Positions 62,936-64,000 of a stretch of 64,000 bases of DNA are shown in pieces. The stretch comes from Trabulsiella guamensis ATCC 49490 (GTDB lineage: Bacteria > Pseudomonadota > Gammaproteobacteria > Enterobacterales > Enterobacteriaceae), in assembly GCF_000734965.1 (NCBI RefSeq), contig NZ_JMTB01000044.1, positions 28,681 to 92,680 of the forward strand. Direction: 5' to 3'. Within the stretch, counting starts at the first letter, position 1, and every line of letters begins with the position of its first letter. Under the pieces are notes generated by a model. The model made no database searches. It was not told the origin of the DNA and saw nothing but the letters and a program-made list of their open reading frames with translations. The translations under genes and the position numbers were made by a program.

Positions 62936-63691
62936 TCAGGCCACCGCATACAGCAGTTTCATTTGACCTTTCACGGTAAAAGCTGACATGCAACGGGCTT
63001 CAAAGTCTTTTGGGTCAACACTACAACGAGCGATATTGGTAACAGCTACAAGTTGGTGTTCAACTTTCACTAACGCATCAGGTTTCAGGTGCTGGTGTAT
63101 TTTCTCACCACTGTCTATTGCAGCCTGTTTTGCGGCCTGATACACATAATCAGGCAGTGCGACAGCATAAACCCAGCGAGCAGTAATCTGACCGAACAAT
63201 GCCGGGCAGCCACCAACATGACCGAAATAAGGAAGGCCAGACATTTTTGAAAGCGCCTGGTAGAACGGTTCTTTAAAGCGTTTTTCCCATGATGTTGGTT
63301 GCTGACATACCATCAGGCCAATGATCTGATCTTCGGTGAGTTGAAAGTTTTTACTCAGGAGAAGATTTTTTATATGCCGGTCACAGGCACGGGCAAATTT
63401 AGGAGACAACCATCGAGCGAACTCAACGGCAAGCTCTGGATGCATCCAGGTACCACCGTTACGCCCTTTCTCCACTCGCGATAAAAGGTGAGAAATCTCA
63501 CCTTTAGAGTTAAGTGCATGAATTCCTAACTCTTTACCAAGTTCATCTGCATATTCCTTGGCCGATTCAAGTCGCAACCAATCAAGAGGTCTTTTATGGT
63601 GATGCTTTGCCGCCACCGTGGCGTTAAACCAGCAATCAGATGTAAAAGGGAATGAACGGTCATCGTAATTCATGGGAACAATATTCGTCAT
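62936..63691 (-). CDS. KilA-N domain protein, antirepressor-like
   Basis: A 251-residue protein with an N-terminal KilA-N domain (WFNATVAAKHHHKRPLDWLR, RNGGTWMHPELAVEFARWLS). The C-terminal part is of unknown type. KilA-N proteins are DNA-binding phage regulators or antirepressors. The start at 63691 lies eight bases after the end of the structured leader, whose 3' arm ends in GTAGG, the only SD-like sequence, so leader folding could hide the ribosome site. Confidence 0.85.
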   Translation of the reverse strand: MTNIVPMNYDDRSFPFTSDCWFNATVAAKHHHKRPLDWLRLESAKEYADELGKELGIHALNSKGEISHLLSRVEKGRNGGTWMHPELAVEFARWLSPKFARACDRHIKNLLLSKNFQLTEDQIIGLMVCQQPTSWEKRFKEPFYQALSKMSGLPYFGHVGGCPALFGQITARWVYAVALPDYVYQAAKQAAIDSGEKIHQHLKPDALVKVEHQLVAVTNIARCSVDPKDFEARCMSAFTVKGQMKLLYAVA

Positions 63692-63699
63692 GACGTTTA

Positions 63700-63792
63700 C
63701 CTACAGAAAGCGAGCCTGCTAGCACAGAGAAACCGCCTCCCAGAGAGGTTGCCACCTATTAGCGGCATCTCTCAGGCTCAGCTTTCTGTAGG
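63700..63792 (-). ncRNA. structured leader element, copy 2
   Basis: CCTACAGAAAGC (63700-63711) pairs with GCTTTCTGTAGG (63781-63792), and after one bulged base GAGCCTG pairs with CAGGCTC, giving a 19-bp stem. The interior carries GCGGTTTCTCTGTG on the minus strand, as in copy 1, and a smaller hairpin with AGAGA and TCTCT arms. It abuts the KilA-N gene and includes its SD-like GTAGG. Confidence 0.6.
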
Positions 63793-63891
63793 CTCTGGGA
63801 TTGTACAATGCGCGGGCTAGTGCGCGTTTTGGAGATTGGGAAAAATTACGGCACTCAGGTACAGAAAAGGGATGAGCGGTAACTTTTAGGC

Positions 63892-63921
63892 ATAAAAAAG
63901 CCCCGCGTTGTAGCGAGGCTC
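63892..63921 (-). terminator. terminator downstream of the lysis genes
   Basis: On the minus strand AGCCTCGC/GCGGGGCT (one mismatch, loop TACAAC) is followed by TTTTTTATG. It separates the Rz-like gene from the KilA-N leader. Confidence 0.8.
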
Positions 63922-63964
63922 ATTTAATGGACTTTGTGATTTGCAAAGTGCGGTCAAAACATTT

Positions 63965-64000
63965 TTATTTCATACACTGCGTGTTGATGTACTCCTGAAG
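63965..64000 (-). CDS. Rz-like i-spanin, C-terminal end only
   Basis: The last 11 codons of a minus-strand gene enter the window: LQEYINTQCMK then TAA at 63965-63967. Lambda Rz ends QKYINEQCR, so this is probably the inner-membrane spanin of the lysis cassette, which bridges to Rz1 and fuses the membranes after holin and endolysin act. Its place just before the packaging genes matches lambda order. Confidence 0.6.
   Translation of the reverse strand, partial: LQEYINTQCMK

Noticed and set aside
1..64000. CRISPR arrays, insertion sequences, rRNA genes
   Set aside because: No regularly spaced short repeats, no transposase frames with terminal repeats and no rRNA sequence were seen.
35685..64000. 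Mu-like transposable prophage
   Set aside because: Some tail proteins are of Mu type, but a cos-type lambda terminase and head are present, and insertion falls at a gene-start junction with a recombinase-like core rather than at an evident 5-bp duplication; no transposase genes are in the window.

Overview
The window is enterobacterial chromosome followed by the late-gene half of a prophage. Positions 1-35.7 kb follow the Escherichia coli/Salmonella order yeiR-lpxT-mepS-pdeN-yejABEF-yejG-bcr-rsuA-radD-rplY-yejK-yejL-yejM-proL, then eco-mqo-yojI-alkB-ada-apbE-ompC-micF-rcsD. Many products have the same length as their E. coli counterparts. The host is therefore a member of the Enterobacteriaceae. 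It is not E. coli itself, because several gene pairs have been inserted or lost relative to that order; a Citrobacter, Enterobacter or Klebsiella relative fits, but the genus cannot be fixed from this sequence alone.

Host differences from the E. coli order: (i) a divergent NAD-epimerase/XRE-regulator pair sits between radD and rplY; (ii) the narP-ccm-nap block expected between proL and eco is absent, and a LexA-boxed dinI/msgA-like gene and a periplasmic L-asparaginase gene occupy the place; (iii) a SulP-type transporter and mgtE lie between mqo and yojI. Host functions include lipid A phosphorylation (lpxT), murein hydrolysis (mepS), c-di-GMP turnover (pdeN), peptide uptake (yejABEF), rRNA modification (rsuA), DNA repair (radD, alkB-ada), LPS homeostasis (yejM), osmoporin control (ompC/micF) and the Rcs phosphorelay (rcsD).

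At 35.71 kb the host sequence stops after the first three codons of rcsB (ATG AAC AAT) and prophage DNA begins. From here to the end of the window is one prophage whose late genes run right to left. From the right edge leftwards: the end of an Rz-like lysis gene, a KilA-N protein and two small genes, a possible cos site, a lambda-type head module (Nu1, A, W, B, C with nested Nu3, D, E, FI, FII), a gpZ-like protein, and a P2/Mu-type contractile tail (V, W, J, I, fibre, Tfa, sheath, tube, chaperone with a -1 frameshift, tape measure, U, X, D). The phage is thus a myovirus-type mosaic with a lambda head and a P2-like tail. Its integrase, immunity and replication genes must lie to the right of the window.

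The left, attachment-proximal end (35.7-40 kb) carries accessory genes on the + strand: a dinI-like gene with two LexA boxes over its promoter, flanked by a 120-bp imperfect direct repeat; a Bro-N remnant; a promoter-C4-like antisense RNA-Ash/Icd-like frame-antirepressor cassette of the P1 c4-icd-ant type; and an operon of three exported proteins ending in a staphylococcal-nuclease-like enzyme. A structured leader element of about 90 nt occurs twice in the prophage, each time just upstream of a minus-strand gene (54.2 kb and 63.7 kb). The observations most worth following up are the insertion at rcsB, the C4 cassette, the repeated leader and the exported-nuclease operon.
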